Part shown: positions 42,703-54,217 of the stretch, in pieces | How positions within the stretch are numbered: the stretch's first letter is position 1 | Layout: each line of letters opens with the position of its first letter | Assembly (NCBI GenBank): GCA_963805985.1 | Contig: CAWDWG010000008.1 | Location: 62,001-126,000 of the forward strand | DNA length: 64,000 nt | Direction of reading: 5' to 3' | Source of the DNA: Bog-257 sp963805985 | GTDB taxonomy: Bacteria; Acidobacteriota; Terriglobia; Terriglobales; Acidobacteriaceae | Program-made: the position numbers and the translations under genes | Notes under the pieces: generated by a model | Told to the model about the DNA's origin: nothing | Database searches by the model: none | What the model saw: the letters and a program-made list of their open reading frames with translations, nothing else

Positions 42703-44196
42703 CTACAGATACGCGCGCTCGGCGCGGCGAATCTGGCGATAGCGTTCGAAGACCTTGCGATCGCTTTCCAGTCCGATCATGGAGCGAATGCTGCTGCCGC
42801 GAAAGGTATGGTAGAGCATCTTCCACCAGTTGCGCAGGACGAACAGGGGATCATGAGCAATGACCGCGGGCATATGACGCGTCTTCATCCAGCGCTCCGC
42901 ACGCCAGCGCTCGAACTCGATCTCTTCGGGCTCCAGATGCTGCGTCGCGACTACGGCGGTCGTGCCATCGTACTCTTCCATGCGCTCGATTTTGATGAGG
43001 TTGCGCGCGCGGAAATCTTTGGTCATGGGTGTGCCCGGATATGGCGTGGGGTGCTGAATGTAAGGCCAGTCGACATGCTGTCGCGCGAACTCCAGATTGG
43101 TGCGGATCGAGTCGCGGGTATCGTCAGGATTGCCGACGATTAGTCCGCCGACGACGTACATTTTGTTCTTGTGCAGATATTCAATGGCTCGCAACGTCGC
43201 ATTGCCCGTCTTGTGGCCTTTTTCACGAAATTCATTCTTGGCGGCTGCCTTCAAGAATTGAAGATCATCCTCGAGAATGTTTTCGATGCCAAGGAATACA
43301 TAACGAAAACCGGCTTTCCTCATCAGCGGTGCCAAAGTTTCGCCGTGCATCGCGATGGGCGATGTCATGGCTTGCACGGTGTAGACAATGTCGTTCAAGC
43401 CGGCGTCGATGATGGCCTGGCACAGCGCCTCAAAGCGCTTGATGTTCAGGCTGATGTTGTCATCGACGATGAAGATGGCGCGCGTGCCATGATCGCGCGC
43501 GTCGCGAATGTCGGCGAGTACGCGGTCGAAGCTATAGGTGTGGAAGTTGCGGCCGCGCATCTCAATGATGGAGCAGAATCCGCAATCGAAGGTGCAGCCG
43601 CGCGAGGTTTCGACGACGTCAACCACACGGCCCATCATCGTGTAACCGCCCAGCACACGCGCATCGCGCTTCGGCAAGCGAATTTCGTTGCCCTCAAGGC
43701 TGTGGACAGGCCGGGAGGGATTGTCGTGCCAGCCGTCTTCGGCTCGATACGACAGGCCGAGAATCTGATGGAATCCCTCGCCCCGCTCGATCGCGCGCAA
43801 GAGCTCGCTGAAGGTGATTTCTCCCTCGCCGCGGACGATGTAGTCGATGCGATCGCTATCTTGCATGTAGGCATCGGGGGCAAGACTGGGGTCGTAGCCG
43901 CCGACCACGAAACGAACTTCCGGGCTTAGGGAACGAATCAGAGCAATAACTTGCAGCGCAGTCTTGCGCTGGAAGGTCATTACCGATAGTCCCACAACGT
44001 GGGGGTTGTGTTGCCGGATCAACTGCTCGACGGTTTCGCGGACTTTGTGTTGAACCAGAATCAGGTCAGCGACTGCGACCTGATGATGCGAATCAATGTT
44101 TCCTGCCAGCGAGCTAAGCGCTCCATTGGGCATCCGCACTGCGACCGTAGGCATGTGTTCGAACGAGTCGGGCATGGAAAGAAGGAGAATATTCAC
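42703..44196 (-). CDS. B12-binding-domain radical SAM protein
   Basis: A 497-residue enzyme with an N-terminal Rossmann-like cobalamin-binding domain (about 1-140; LSVMTFQRKTALQVIALI, FVVGGYDPSLAPD, YIVRGEGE), then the radical SAM core with RGCTFDCGFCS (Cys201, Cys205, Cys208 bind the 4Fe-4S cluster). LNIKRFEALCQAIIDAGL, FRYVFLGIENI and YVVGGLIVGNPDDT are barrel motifs. Members modify lipids, hopanoids, tetrapyrroles or natural products; there is no substrate clue in the sequence. It lies 53 bp after the DUF2236 gene and before CHAD-HD, a likely operon. Confidence 0.88.
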   Translation of the reverse strand: MNILLLSMPDSFEHMPTVAVRMPNGALSSLAGNIDSHHQVAVADLILVQHKVRETVEQLIRQHNPHVVGLSVMTFQRKTALQVIALIRSLSPEVRFVVGGYDPSLAPDAYMQDSDRIDYIVRGEGEITFSELLRAIERGEGFHQILGLSYRAEDGWHDNPSRPVHSLEGNEIRLPKRDARVLGGYTMMGRVVDVVETSRGCTFDCGFCSIIEMRGRNFHTYSFDRVLADIRDARDHGTRAIFIVDDNISLNIKRFEALCQAIIDAGLNDIVYTVQAMTSPIAMHGETLAPLMRKAGFRYVFLGIENILEDDLQFLKAAAKNEFREKGHKTGNATLRAIEYLHKNKMYVVGGLIVGNPDDTRDSIRTNLEFARQHVDWPYIQHPTPYPGTPMTKDFRARNLIKIERMEEYDGTTAVVATQHLEPEEIEFERWRAERWMKTRHMPAVIAHDPLFVLRNWWKMLYHTFRGSSIRSMIGLESDRKVFERYRQIRRAERAYL

Positions 44197-44249
44197 GGGT
44201 GCTCCCAGTTGTCTGCGTTATCCCCACTAACCGCACGTTGCGAACCATG

Positions 44250-45281
44250 CTACACCGATTGCGGGGGAATGGCATCAGGCCGCTGGTGAGAATTTCTGGC
44301 CCGGCCGGCGGACGAGTCGGAGCGTGACTGGAACAGGAAAGTCTTGCCAATCCAGAGTTTGTTGCTAAGGCGGAGGGCAAGTCCAGGAGGATGGCCCTCA
44401 TGGCGGCAAAGCGCCTCATTATATGGTCCGACGAAGCGGATGGCAGCCGGCAGATGGGGATAAATGCGTCGAATCCAACCGACGGCACGATGGGCGGAGC
44501 GCTGTTCGCATTCTCCGAAGGAAAAGTGAAAGTCATTTCGCAGACGCAGAGGCAGCAATTCAGACGTCAGGCTGCGATACCAGAAGGGCGGCTTCATTGC
44601 GAGCCCGGCGCCGTCTTGAAGGCGCTGCGCCATCTGGCGGGTAGCTGCCGTGACATCGATCATGTCGGACTGCAAAGTCGAGTTCATGTAAGTTTCAAAG
44701 CCAGCCCAATCCGGTGGCAGGCATTCAGAAGGAATGCCGAAGAGGCCGGCGGCTTGCCGGCTTTCGGCATAGTATCGCTCGCGCTCAACCTGAGTCAGTG
44801 CCGGCAGGACGAGTTCGTAGGCAAGTAGAGAGCTGTCGATCAAAGTCGCGTAGACCCAGAGAAGTGCGTCAACTGCGTTGGCCTCGTAAGACGTGGCGGC
44901 GGGAAAACGGCCAGAGCTTTCCGACAAGGTTCCACGAATGCTCTGATGTCGGCGATGCAATTGGCGGGCAGCGGCGAAGGCCTGATCGACCGAGCCGAAC
45001 GACATGGTGAACATGACCTGGAAGGTCTGGTGAAAACGGGCGATGGGATCGTTGAAGGTTTTTGAATGCTGCGCGATGGCGGCGGAGACCCAGGGATGGG
45101 CAAGCTGCAACAGAGCGGCTCTTGTCGCGGCCAAGAACAGAGCTGACTCGCGGTTGACCTTCCAGCTGAGGGAATCAGGACCGAAGATGCCGCGCGAGGG
45201 ATCGGGCGAGGATTGCCGCAGGTTCGCCAGCAACTTCTCGAGATCGCCAGCTGATACGAACTGCGGGCCGGGCTGCGCCAT
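44250..45281 (-). CDS. DUF2236 (oxygenase MpaB/Lcp-like) family protein
   Basis: A 343-residue helical protein with the family signature FGPDSLSWKVNRESALFLAATRAALLQLAHPWVSAAIAQHSKTF, RFHQTFQVMFTMSFG, and later YYAESRQAAGLFGIP. Family members include rubber oxygenase Lcp and MpaB; they are heme b proteins in characterised cases. The ATG at 45281 follows AGGAG, and a strong terminator (45325-45362) sits just upstream, so the open frame that runs to 45347 cannot be the start. First gene of a run with the B12 radical SAM and CHAD-HD genes. Confidence 0.85.
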   Translation of the reverse strand: MAQPGPQFVSAGDLEKLLANLRQSSPDPSRGIFGPDSLSWKVNRESALFLAATRAALLQLAHPWVSAAIAQHSKTFNDPIARFHQTFQVMFTMSFGSVDQAFAAARQLHRRHQSIRGTLSESSGRFPAATSYEANAVDALLWVYATLIDSSLLAYELVLPALTQVERERYYAESRQAAGLFGIPSECLPPDWAGFETYMNSTLQSDMIDVTAATRQMAQRLQDGAGLAMKPPFWYRSLTSELLPLRLRNDFHFSFGECEQRSAHRAVGWIRRIYPHLPAAIRFVGPYNEALCRHEGHPPGLALRLSNKLWIGKTFLFQSRSDSSAGRARNSHQRPDAIPPQSV

Positions 45282-45324
45282 GGCTCCTATCGTATCGCGA
45301 CGGGCGAGCGTGAGCGCTGCGGAC

Positions 45325-45362
45325 AAAAAAATCCCAGCCAGGAGCACGATACCCGGCTGGGA
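45325..45362 (-). terminator. Rho-independent terminator upstream of the DUF2236 gene
   Basis: On the minus strand TCCCAGCC (45355-45362) pairs with GGCTGGGA (45332-45339) and is followed by seven T. It insulates the DUF2236 operon from the radical SAM gene upstream. Confidence 0.88.
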
Positions 45363-45493
45363 AGCAGCACGAACGGTTCACTCAGGAGGCCATCTTGTGA
45401 TCACTTACCTCATCGGCACAGCAGCGGGGAACTTTAGGGCAGTGGAGACAATTTCCTCGCGTAATCGGTTGGCAGCGAGGAGGTGGCTTTCAA

Positions 45494-45521
45494 GAAAAAC
45501 CGGCCGCTTGTGGCGGCCGGT
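45494..45521 (-). terminator. Rho-independent terminator of the Tes/Msms-like gene
   Basis: Minus strand: ACCGGCCGC pairs with GCGGCCGGT around CACAA, followed by TTTTTC. 70 bp after the stop at 45591. Confidence 0.88.
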
Positions 45522-45590
45522 GGCGCGGACTTAAGTCCGCTTGAATTAGCTTTGTCGCGTGGACGGCTGACCTGAACGCCAGCTCCGTAC

Positions 45591-47696
<2,106 letters not shown>

Positions 47697-47941
47697 TTAC
47701 GCCTCTAAAGTTGGGATGTTGGTGGCTCGCCCGGGGTGGCCGAGACACTCCTCTACTGTTACTAAGGTAATAACCCGAAGCCTAAGTGGCCAAGCGGGAT
47801 GGAGTGAACGGGCGGATTTAACGGCTCAGCGGGGCAATGACACATTGAATGGTGATGCCCGTCACAGGGCTATGTTATTGAAAGGCAAGGAACTGAGTAC
47901 TCTTTTGGTTCCCCTTTGGAGTGCGTGGGATCCCTGTCACG

Positions 47942-48547
47942 CTACTCCATTTTCCAGCGATAGGCACCGGGCTGCGGAAGGCCGATGTGGGCGAGGACAC
48001 GGTTGACGTATTCGCGGGCGATCTCGTCGGTAGAGGTGGGCTGAAAATAAAAAGCGGGGATGACCGGGAAGATGGTTGCGCCGGCTTCGGCAGCGAATGT
48101 CATGTTGCGAAGGTGAATTCGGTTGAACGGCGTCTCGCGGACGCAGAGGATCAGCGGGCGGCGCTCCTTCAGGCAGACGTCGGCGGCGCGCTCGATGAGG
48201 TGAATGGCCATGCCGTTGGCGATGCGAGCCAGCGTACCCATGCTGCAAGGCAGGACGATCATGGCGTCGGTGGGATAGGAGCCGCTGGCAATGTTGGCGC
48301 CGATGTCGTCGTTGTTTTGCAGTTGGATTTTCGCGGAGGTGCGGCCCAGGAGTTTGGCGACTACTTCATTGCGGCCGGAGATGCCGAGCTCTTCGGCCAT
48401 GACGCGCAGACCGCTGTCGGAAAGGATGAGGTTGATGGTGGCGACGTGATCGTCACGGTCGAGGGCGTCGAGGAGATGTTTGGGGAGAATGGATCCGCTG
48501 GCGCCGGTGATGGCGAGGCTGAGGGTGCGAGAGGTTGAATCAGGCAT
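47942..48547 (-). CDS. ubiX: Flavin prenyltransferase UbiX
   Basis: Makes prenylated FMN, the cofactor of UbiD-type decarboxylases. The about 201-residue product shows LAITGASGSILPKHLLDAL (FMN phosphate loop), VLPCSMGTLARIANGMAIHLIERAADVCLKERRPLILCVRETPFNRIHLRNM (the diagnostic prenyl-phosphate-binding region). The ATG at 48547 is preferred to the open frame at 48571. No ubiD is adjacent in the window. It is divergent from larB with about 290 bp between. Confidence 0.93.
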   Translation of the reverse strand: MPDSTSRTLSLAITGASGSILPKHLLDALDRDDHVATINLILSDSGLRVMAEELGISGRNEVVAKLLGRTSAKIQLQNNDDIGANIASGSYPTDAMIVLPCSMGTLARIANGMAIHLIERAADVCLKERRPLILCVRETPFNRIHLRNMTFAAEAGATIFPVIPAFYFQPTSTDEIAREYVNRVLAHIGLPQPGAYRWKME

Positions 48548-48836
48548 GGTGTGGCCCCGACGGGACTCCAATGATTCTATCTTGACTGCCGGGCATTTCG
48601 TGATGAGCTAGACTATGCCGCGACTGCGGCGCTGGTGAGCGTCGGACGTCAACAGGCCTTTGGGTGCTGGACGGAGAGTGCCGCCGGCTGAAGCCGGCTC
48701 AGAGTGAGAGGAACGCCGTGGACGCTGGCCTAAAGGCCACCTCTACCTTAGGTGCAAACGACGTCGACATGGTGGCAACTGTGCCACACGCAACTTGAAA
48801 CTTGAAACAGGAAACTGGAAACTGGAAACTAATTCT
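48548..48836. repeat. Intergenic palindromes and heptamer tract before larB
   Basis: Has GCCGGCTGAAGCCGGCTC (about 48683-48700), GACGCTGGCCTAAAGGCCAC with TCTACC (about 48721-48747) and, right before larB, a heptamer tract ACTTGAA-ACTTGAA-ACAGGAA-ACTGGAA-ACTGGAA (48793-48827). The tract forms the sequence where the larB ribosome site should be. Confidence 0.75.
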
Positions 48837-49586
48837 ATGGATGCTGCGGCGCTGAAGAAGCTGTTCGAACAGGTGAAGCGCGGTAAGGTCTCGCCGGACG
48901 AGGCGGTCGAGCGGTTGCGGCATTTGCCGTTCGAAGATCTGGGGTTCGCCAACGTCGATCATCATCGCGCGCTGCGGACGGGTATGCCGGAGATCATCTT
49001 CGGGCCGGGAAAGACGCCACAGCAACTCGCAGAAATTTTTGCGCGGCTGGCGGAGCATGGGCACAACGTTTTGGCGACGCGGGTTTCAGCGGAGCAGGTG
49101 CGCGCGGTGCGGCGCAAGTTTCGCAAGGCGGAATCGCATGAACTGGCACGGGCAATCACGCTTACGCGCGACGAGACGATTTATGGCAAGGGCAAGATTG
49201 TCGTGGTGTCGGCGGGGACCAGTGATGTACCGGTTGCGGAAGAAGCCGTGGTGACGGCGCAGGTCATGGGCAACGAGGTGCAGCATGTTTACGACGTCGG
49301 CGTAGCGGGGATTCATCGGCTGCTGGCGCGACGTGATGCGTTGACCAAGGCGCGCGTCATTATTGTTTGTGCCGGGATGGAAGGCGCGTTGCCGAGCGTG
49401 GTGGGCGGCCTGGTCGGTGTGCCCGTGATCGCGGTGCCGACCAGCGTGGGGTATGGAGCCTCGTACAAGGGGATTGCGGCGCTGTTGGGGATGCTGAATT
49501 CGTGCGCGTCGAATGTGACGGTGGTGAATATTGATAACGGGTTCGGGGCGGGTTATGTGGCGTCGGTGATTAATCGGCTGGAATAA
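48837..49586 (+). CDS. larB: Nickel pincer cofactor biosynthesis protein LarB
   Basis: Carboxylates and hydrolyses nicotinic acid adenine dinucleotide in making the nickel-pincer nucleotide of lactate racemase and relatives. The 249-residue product starts MDAAALKKLFEQVKRGKVSPDEAVERLRHLPFEDLGFANVDHHR, the family N-terminus. The PurE-like C-terminal half shows VYDVGVAGIHRLL and CAGMEGALPSVVGGLVGVPVIAVPTSVGYG. The frame is open upstream to 48795 through the heptamer tract, but residues there are repeat-encoded, so 48837 is preferred. larC/larE are not seen nearby. Confidence 0.93.
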   Translation: MDAAALKKLFEQVKRGKVSPDEAVERLRHLPFEDLGFANVDHHRALRTGMPEIIFGPGKTPQQLAEIFARLAEHGHNVLATRVSAEQVRAVRRKFRKAESHELARAITLTRDETIYGKGKIVVVSAGTSDVPVAEEAVVTAQVMGNEVQHVYDVGVAGIHRLLARRDALTKARVIIVCAGMEGALPSVVGGLVGVPVIAVPTSVGYGASYKGIAALLGMLNSCASNVTVVNIDNGFGAGYVASVINRLE

Positions 49587-49783
49587 GGTGCGCAGGCCTT
49601 GTTCCGTCGGCTGAAGCCGACTGAGAAAAGGAAAGAAATCGTCGTCGGCACGACTGAAGTCGTGCCCTGTTACAAAGCAATGTTCATCACTGGCAGCAGC
49701 TAATGGAGGCTGCGGTTCAGCTTGGTGCGCGCAACCTTTCGGTCGCTGCGTGGTTATACTTTCCGAGAACTGTTGATCCGTCG

Positions 49784-50914
49784 ATGAAGTTCCGAATCGC
49801 CCAGTCAATAACGGTATGTGTCGGTTCATTCTTCGCGCTCACTATTTCCGCGTGTGCCTACAGTCCATTCGCTGCTGAGACTACGAGCAGCCTGAATGTC
49901 ACCGTCAGCGGCGAAAAGTGGGTTGATACCGGCATGGACGTGCAGGCCGGTGACAAGTTGCACATCACCGCGACGGGTACGGTCACCATGGGGAACAACG
50001 CTGGAATCACGGCGGATGGCGCGGCGCGCGGATGGGTCGACACGCTGCGGGCGCTGATGGTGCCGAGTGCGGGACGCGGGGCACTCGTCGGACGGGTGGG
50101 CGATAGCAATGCGGCCACACCATTTTTCATCGGCGCGAATGGGACTGTACTGGCGCCGATCTCCGGGCGGTTGTATCTGGCGATCAATACCGATTCGCTG
50201 CAGACGTCCGATGGCAAGTACGAGGTTCACATCGATCGCACCGCTTCGAGTAGGGCTACGTCGAGCGGGGCGGCGGCGAGCCAGAGCAATTACAACTTCC
50301 AACCGTTGTTTGCGGAGTTGGATGCGAAGCTGCCCTATCGCGTGAGCGATCGCGCGAATGGAGGCAATCAGGGCGACCTGGTGAACTTCGTGCTGGTGGG
50401 GACGCAGGCGCAGGTGACGAGAGCGCTGAAGGCGGCGGGATGGATTGCGGCGGACAAGACCGACAAAGAAGCCGTGGTGAGCGCGCTGCTGGCGACGTTG
50501 CAGAAGAATGTTTACGTCGCGGTGCCGATGAGCATTCTGTATCTGTTCGGGCGGCCGCAGGATTTTGGGTATGAGCGCGCCGAGGCGGTGATGGTGGCGA
50601 CACAGCGCAATCACTTTCGAATCTGGCAGACGCCGTTTGGCGGACCGCAGAATCAGGTGTTGTGGGCGGGTGCGGGGACGCACGATGTTGGCATCGAGCC
50701 GGATCAGCGCTCACCGGATGCGATCACGCACAAGATCGATCAGGACGTGGATAACGAACGCGACTTCATCGGGGCGACGCTGCAGCAGGCGGGAGAGGTG
50801 GAGGCGATGTCGTACATGACGAGGGCGCATCCGATCAAGTCGGCCAAGACGGCGACCGGGGGGAATATTCAGTCGGATGGAAGAGTGCTGGTCATCGTGC
50901 TGAAAAAACAGTGA
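49784..50914 (+). CDS. Secreted LssY C-terminal-domain protein with a lectin-like N-terminal module
   Basis: A 376-residue exported protein. Signal peptide MKFRIAQSITVCVGSFFALTISACAYSP, possibly a lipoprotein with Cys23. Residues 40-150 form a beta module (WVDTGMDVQAGDKLHITATGTVTM ... LVGRVGDSNAATPFFIGANGTVLAPISGRLYLAIN) like PA-IL-type (LecA) lectin folds. The second half from about 175 is a LssY_C-like domain (FVLVGTQAQVTRALKAAGWI, YLFGRPQDFGYERA, HHFR-like NHFRIWQTPF, THDVGIEPDQRSPDAITHKIDQDVDNERDFI). Function unknown. The open frame extends to 49703 but has no signal peptide at its front. Confidence 0.8.
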   Translation: MKFRIAQSITVCVGSFFALTISACAYSPFAAETTSSLNVTVSGEKWVDTGMDVQAGDKLHITATGTVTMGNNAGITADGAARGWVDTLRALMVPSAGRGALVGRVGDSNAATPFFIGANGTVLAPISGRLYLAINTDSLQTSDGKYEVHIDRTASSRATSSGAAASQSNYNFQPLFAELDAKLPYRVSDRANGGNQGDLVNFVLVGTQAQVTRALKAAGWIAADKTDKEAVVSALLATLQKNVYVAVPMSILYLFGRPQDFGYERAEAVMVATQRNHFRIWQTPFGGPQNQVLWAGAGTHDVGIEPDQRSPDAITHKIDQDVDNERDFIGATLQQAGEVEAMSYMTRAHPIKSAKTATGGNIQSDGRVLVIVLKKQ

Positions 50915-51034
50915 TCAAAGAAGGGGCTAGGGATTAGGGGCTGGAGGCTAGCGAGTGGCGATCTGGGATCAACGGTCACACACTTGTTGACTGGTATTTC
51001 GTGCACTGCGCGCAGCCGGTCTCCTGCGCCTTTG

Positions 51035-52273
51035 CTACTCCCTGGCCCCTTGTCTCGCGGTTTCCAACGCGAAGTGCTCCGCCATCATCTCGACAATCTT
51101 CTTACCGATTTCCAGCGAGGCGGTTGCGGCGGGCGAGGGCACGTTGCAGACGTGAATCATGCGGGCGCTATGGACGAAATAGAAATCATCCAGCAGGTTG
51201 CCATTGGCGTCGACCGCCTGTGCGCGAACGCCTGAACCACCCTGTGCGAGGTCGGACTCTTGAAGCTCCGGAACCATCTTCTGTAGGGCTTTCGTGAACG
51301 CTGATTTCACCCACGAGCGATAATGCTCGGCGAAGCCCATCCGCCAGTATTTCTTCGCCATCTTCCAGAAGCCGGAGAAGCGCAGCGTCTCCATCGCCTC
51401 GGTGAGATCGGGCGCGGTGCCGGTGTAGCCTTCGCGGCGAAAGGCCAGCAACGCGTTAGGACCGGCCTCGACGCTGCCGTTAACGCGGCGGGTGAAGTGC
51501 ACACCAAGGAAGGGAAATCGCGGATCGGGAACGGGATAGATCAGGTTCTTGACCAGGTGACGGCGTTCGGGGCGGATCTCGTAGTACTCGCCGCGGAAGG
51601 GAATGATTTCGAGATTGGTTTTGACGCCGGCCATGCGCGTGAGCGTGTCGCTGTAGAGGCCGGCGCAGTTGATGACGTAGCGCGCGCGGAAGGTTCCGGC
51701 GGCTGTCTCGACGATGTTGGCAGTGCCGTCCTCGCGCAGGCCGATGACTTTGGCGTTGAAGACGATGGCGCCGCCGGCTTGGCGGATCAGCTCGGCGTAC
51801 TTCTGCGCAACGACGGTGTAGTCGACGATGCCGGTGGAAGGAACGTGCAGAGCGGCGAGGCCTTCGCAGTGCGGTTCGATCTGGCGGAACTCGTCGCGCT
51901 GCAACATGCGCAGGCCGGGGACGCCGTTGGCGATGCCGCGCTGATGCAACTGCTCGAGGCGGGGAACTTCTTCCTGGCTGGTAGCGACGACCAGCTTGCC
52001 GCACTCTTCGAAGGGAACGCCGTGGTCGCGGCAGAAGCGCTTCATGGAAGAAGCGCCGGAGACGCAGTTGCGCGCTTTCAGCGATCCGGTGCGGTAATAA
52101 AGTCCGGAGTGGATGACGCCGCTGTTGTGGCCGGTCTGATGGGCGGCGACGCGATCTTCCTTTTCGACGACGGCGATGTGCAGGTCGGGGAAGCGGCGGG
52201 TGATTTCGAGCGCGGTTGCCAGTCCTACGATGCCTGCGCCGATGACGAGCAGGTCGACTTCACGGTCAGCCAT
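51035..52273 (-). CDS. lhgO: L-2-hydroxyglutarate oxidase
   Basis: FAD enzyme oxidising L-2-hydroxyglutarate to 2-oxoglutarate at the membrane. The 412-residue product has the N-terminal Rossmann motif VIGAGIVGLATALEI, then EKEDRVAAHQTGHNSGVIHSGLYY, the family signature, and GIVDYTVVAQKYAELI and VNGSVEAGPNALLAFRREGY. A TATAAT box ends 8 nt before the ATG on the minus strand, so the message is probably leaderless. It is a single gene, converging on the LssY gene. Confidence 0.92.
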   Translation of the reverse strand: MADREVDLLVIGAGIVGLATALEITRRFPDLHIAVVEKEDRVAAHQTGHNSGVIHSGLYYRTGSLKARNCVSGASSMKRFCRDHGVPFEECGKLVVATSQEEVPRLEQLHQRGIANGVPGLRMLQRDEFRQIEPHCEGLAALHVPSTGIVDYTVVAQKYAELIRQAGGAIVFNAKVIGLREDGTANIVETAAGTFRARYVINCAGLYSDTLTRMAGVKTNLEIIPFRGEYYEIRPERRHLVKNLIYPVPDPRFPFLGVHFTRRVNGSVEAGPNALLAFRREGYTGTAPDLTEAMETLRFSGFWKMAKKYWRMGFAEHYRSWVKSAFTKALQKMVPELQESDLAQGGSGVRAQAVDANGNLLDDFYFVHSARMIHVCNVPSPAATASLEIGKKIVEMMAEHFALETARQGARE

Positions 52274-52612
52274 ATGGCGGGATTATAGGAGCGCAGGGGA
52301 GGGGCGTGCCATGACGGCGGTCACAGAAGCAGCTGTCAGCCGTCGGCCGTCAGCAGTCAGTAATCCGCACTCAGTAACTGATGCAGGGTTCGGTTTCAAC
52401 AGCCGGTCCCTCGCAGGCTTACGCCTGTTCGTGATGACAACCCCGGCTCTCGCGCAGGCGTTCGGCACACACGAGTAGGGCTGTCGGCGAGGACGCCGAC
52501 AGGACAGCCGGCCGGCCGGCGCTACGAGGAGGCAGTCTCGAGCTTCCTGGTGGATCCCGCTAAATTGAAACTCGACGTGCCTTTGAAACTCGAAACTGTC
52601 TTGAAACTGCTC
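52274..52612. other. Intergenic region with short tandem heptamers
   Basis: 339 bp without a convincing gene. GTCAGCC-GTCGGCC-GTCAGCA-GTCAGTA at about 52333-52360 and TTGAAACT/CTCGAAACT units at about 52565-52610 are weak heptamer-to-octamer tracts. A GCCGGCCGGCCGGCG block lies near 52506-52521. Confidence 0.6.
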
Positions 52613-53008
52613 TTACGCCGCTTTTTTCGTTTCCACCTCGGCTTCGATGGCTTTAATCTCCGCGCGGTCCTTTCGGACTTCGAGCTTCACGTGTCCGAAG
52701 AGGCCGATATAGAAATTCGAGACGTAGACCAGGGCGAAGAGGGATACGAGGTAGCCGCGCCAGTCGGGATAGAGCAGCTTGTAACGGGTGATGATCAGGA
52801 AGGCCGCCGTGACCCAGTGGCTGAAGCAGTATTCGCAGGTAAAGAGGTAGAAGAATTTGCGGCAGACGAGGGTGCGCGAATCTTTACTTTTGCGGGAACA
52901 GAACTCGCGCGGCTCGCGGAGGACTTCTTCATGGGTGACCGTCCAGGAAACGCTGGCAATCGGCAAGGCCAGCACGAAGAGCCAGATCACCTGTTGAGAA
53001 AGTGGCAT
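52613..53008 (-). CDS. Small membrane protein with CEYCFSHW motif
   Basis: A 131-residue protein with one N-terminal helix (VIWLFVLALPIASVSW), then a basic cysteine-containing stretch (REFCSRKSKDSRTLVCRKFFYLFTCEYCFSHWVT) and two more helices (about 66-80 and 88-108), ending in a charged helix (KLEVRKDRAEIKAIEAEVETKKAA). The CxxCxxHW segment resembles DUF1360-type membrane proteins, which I cannot confirm. The ATG at 53008 is favoured; the open frame to 53098 overlaps the region of the divergent PP2C gene's promoter. Confidence 0.6.
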   Translation of the reverse strand: MPLSQQVIWLFVLALPIASVSWTVTHEEVLREPREFCSRKSKDSRTLVCRKFFYLFTCEYCFSHWVTAAFLIITRYKLLYPDWRGYLVSLFALVYVSNFYIGLFGHVKLEVRKDRAEIKAIEAEVETKKAA

Positions 53009-53145
53009 GATGATTGGAAGCCGCTGCCAGAGAGCGGTTTGCCTGGGGGAAAAGTTCCATTTTGTGTTGAACGAGTGGCCAATGTGGGCGACTGGCACTT
53101 TCGTACTCGCACGGTTTCTACCAAAGAGGGTAAACTGTTGCCCGA

Positions 53146-53952
53146 ATGTCTCTCACGCTGGAAGTGGCGGGCCGCACCGACGTCGGCCGTGTGCGCCCGT
53201 CTAACGAAGACCACTACGGTTACGACGAAGGGCTTGGCATCTTTGTAGTGTGCGACGGCATGGGAGGTCATGCCGCGGGCGAGATTGCCAGCCACATCGC
53301 TGTGGACAGCGTGCTGGATTTCTTTCGCGAGCGCAAACCGACCTCCGACGACAGCCTCTATCTGCAGGACGCACCGCTGGGCGCGCGGCTGCTGGCCGAA
53401 GCGGTAAAGAGGGCCAACGACGCCATTCTGGCCTACGCCGACGAGCACAAGAACACCTCCGGGATGGGTACGACGCTGGTGGCGGCGCGCTTCGAAAACG
53501 GCATCTTCAGCATTGCCAACGTGGGTGACAGCCGGATTTATCTCTTCCGCGAAGGCCAACTGCTGCAGCTGACGGAGGACCACTCGCTGGTGATGGAGCA
53601 GGTGCGGCGGGGCATGATCACCATGGAGCAGGCGCGGCACTCGTCGGCGCAAAACATCATCACGCGCGCGCTGGGGACGGATGAGAGCACGCTGCCGGAC
53701 CTTGGCGAATTTCCGGCGCAGGGCGGCGACATTCTGCTGCTCACCACCGACGGCGTGATGCGGCATGTGGAGGATGATGAGATCAAGAATATTTTGCTGG
53801 ATTTGCCATCCCTGCAGGCTGCCTGCAACACGCTGATTGACGCGGCCAACGAAGGCGGAGGAGAAGACAACTCCACCTGCATGTTGATTCGGGTGCAGAA
53901 TGGAGCGGCCAGTGTGGATGCTGGGAATGGCGCGAATGGCGGGGCGGCGTGA
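53146..53952 (+). CDS. PP2C-type serine/threonine protein phosphatase (Stp1-like)
   Basis: A 268-residue cytoplasmic phosphatase with all metal-binding motifs: RPSNEDHYGYD, VVCDGMGGHAAGEIAS, SGMGTTLVAARF, NVGDSRIYLFREGQLLQLTEDHSLV, LLTTDGVMRHV and GGGEDNSTCMLIRV. These carry the Asp residues for two Mn/Mg ions. It probably reverses Hanks-type kinase signals; no such kinase gene is in the window. The last 25 residues are Gly/Ala/Asn-rich. A TAAACT lies 9 nt before the ATG. Confidence 0.92.
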   Translation: MSLTLEVAGRTDVGRVRPSNEDHYGYDEGLGIFVVCDGMGGHAAGEIASHIAVDSVLDFFRERKPTSDDSLYLQDAPLGARLLAEAVKRANDAILAYADEHKNTSGMGTTLVAARFENGIFSIANVGDSRIYLFREGQLLQLTEDHSLVMEQVRRGMITMEQARHSSAQNIITRALGTDESTLPDLGEFPAQGGDILLLTTDGVMRHVEDDEIKNILLDLPSLQAACNTLIDAANEGGGEDNSTCMLIRVQNGAASVDAGNGANGGAA

Positions 53953-54217
53953 GCGTCGGACTTTCGTGCGATCGTCCTTCGGCCTTTCCCAGGTCTCGAA
54001 CGGCGCGAGACTCTTCGGCAGGCTCAGGGCAGGCTTTGGGGAACCTAGCAGATAACCTCAGCGGCTAAAGCCGGTCAATTTCTTCGGCTTCAAACTGCAC
54101 CGCTGAAGCGGTGCTCCACCCACGGCAAACGGCCTCAAGCTGCACCACTGAAGCAGAGATCCAGCCGATAGCAACTAGATCAGGTCTGCACCACACTTCA
54201 TTCTGCTAGACTCAGCT
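53953..54217. other. Intergenic dispersed repeats
   Basis: Contains GTCTCGAACGGCGCGAGAC (about 53993-54011), CTTCGGCAGGCTCAGGGCAGG and CACCGCTGAAGCGGTG (about 54100-54115), members of the palindromic families. A TAGACT 5 nt before the GTG at 54218 is the promoter of the next gene. Confidence 0.6.
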
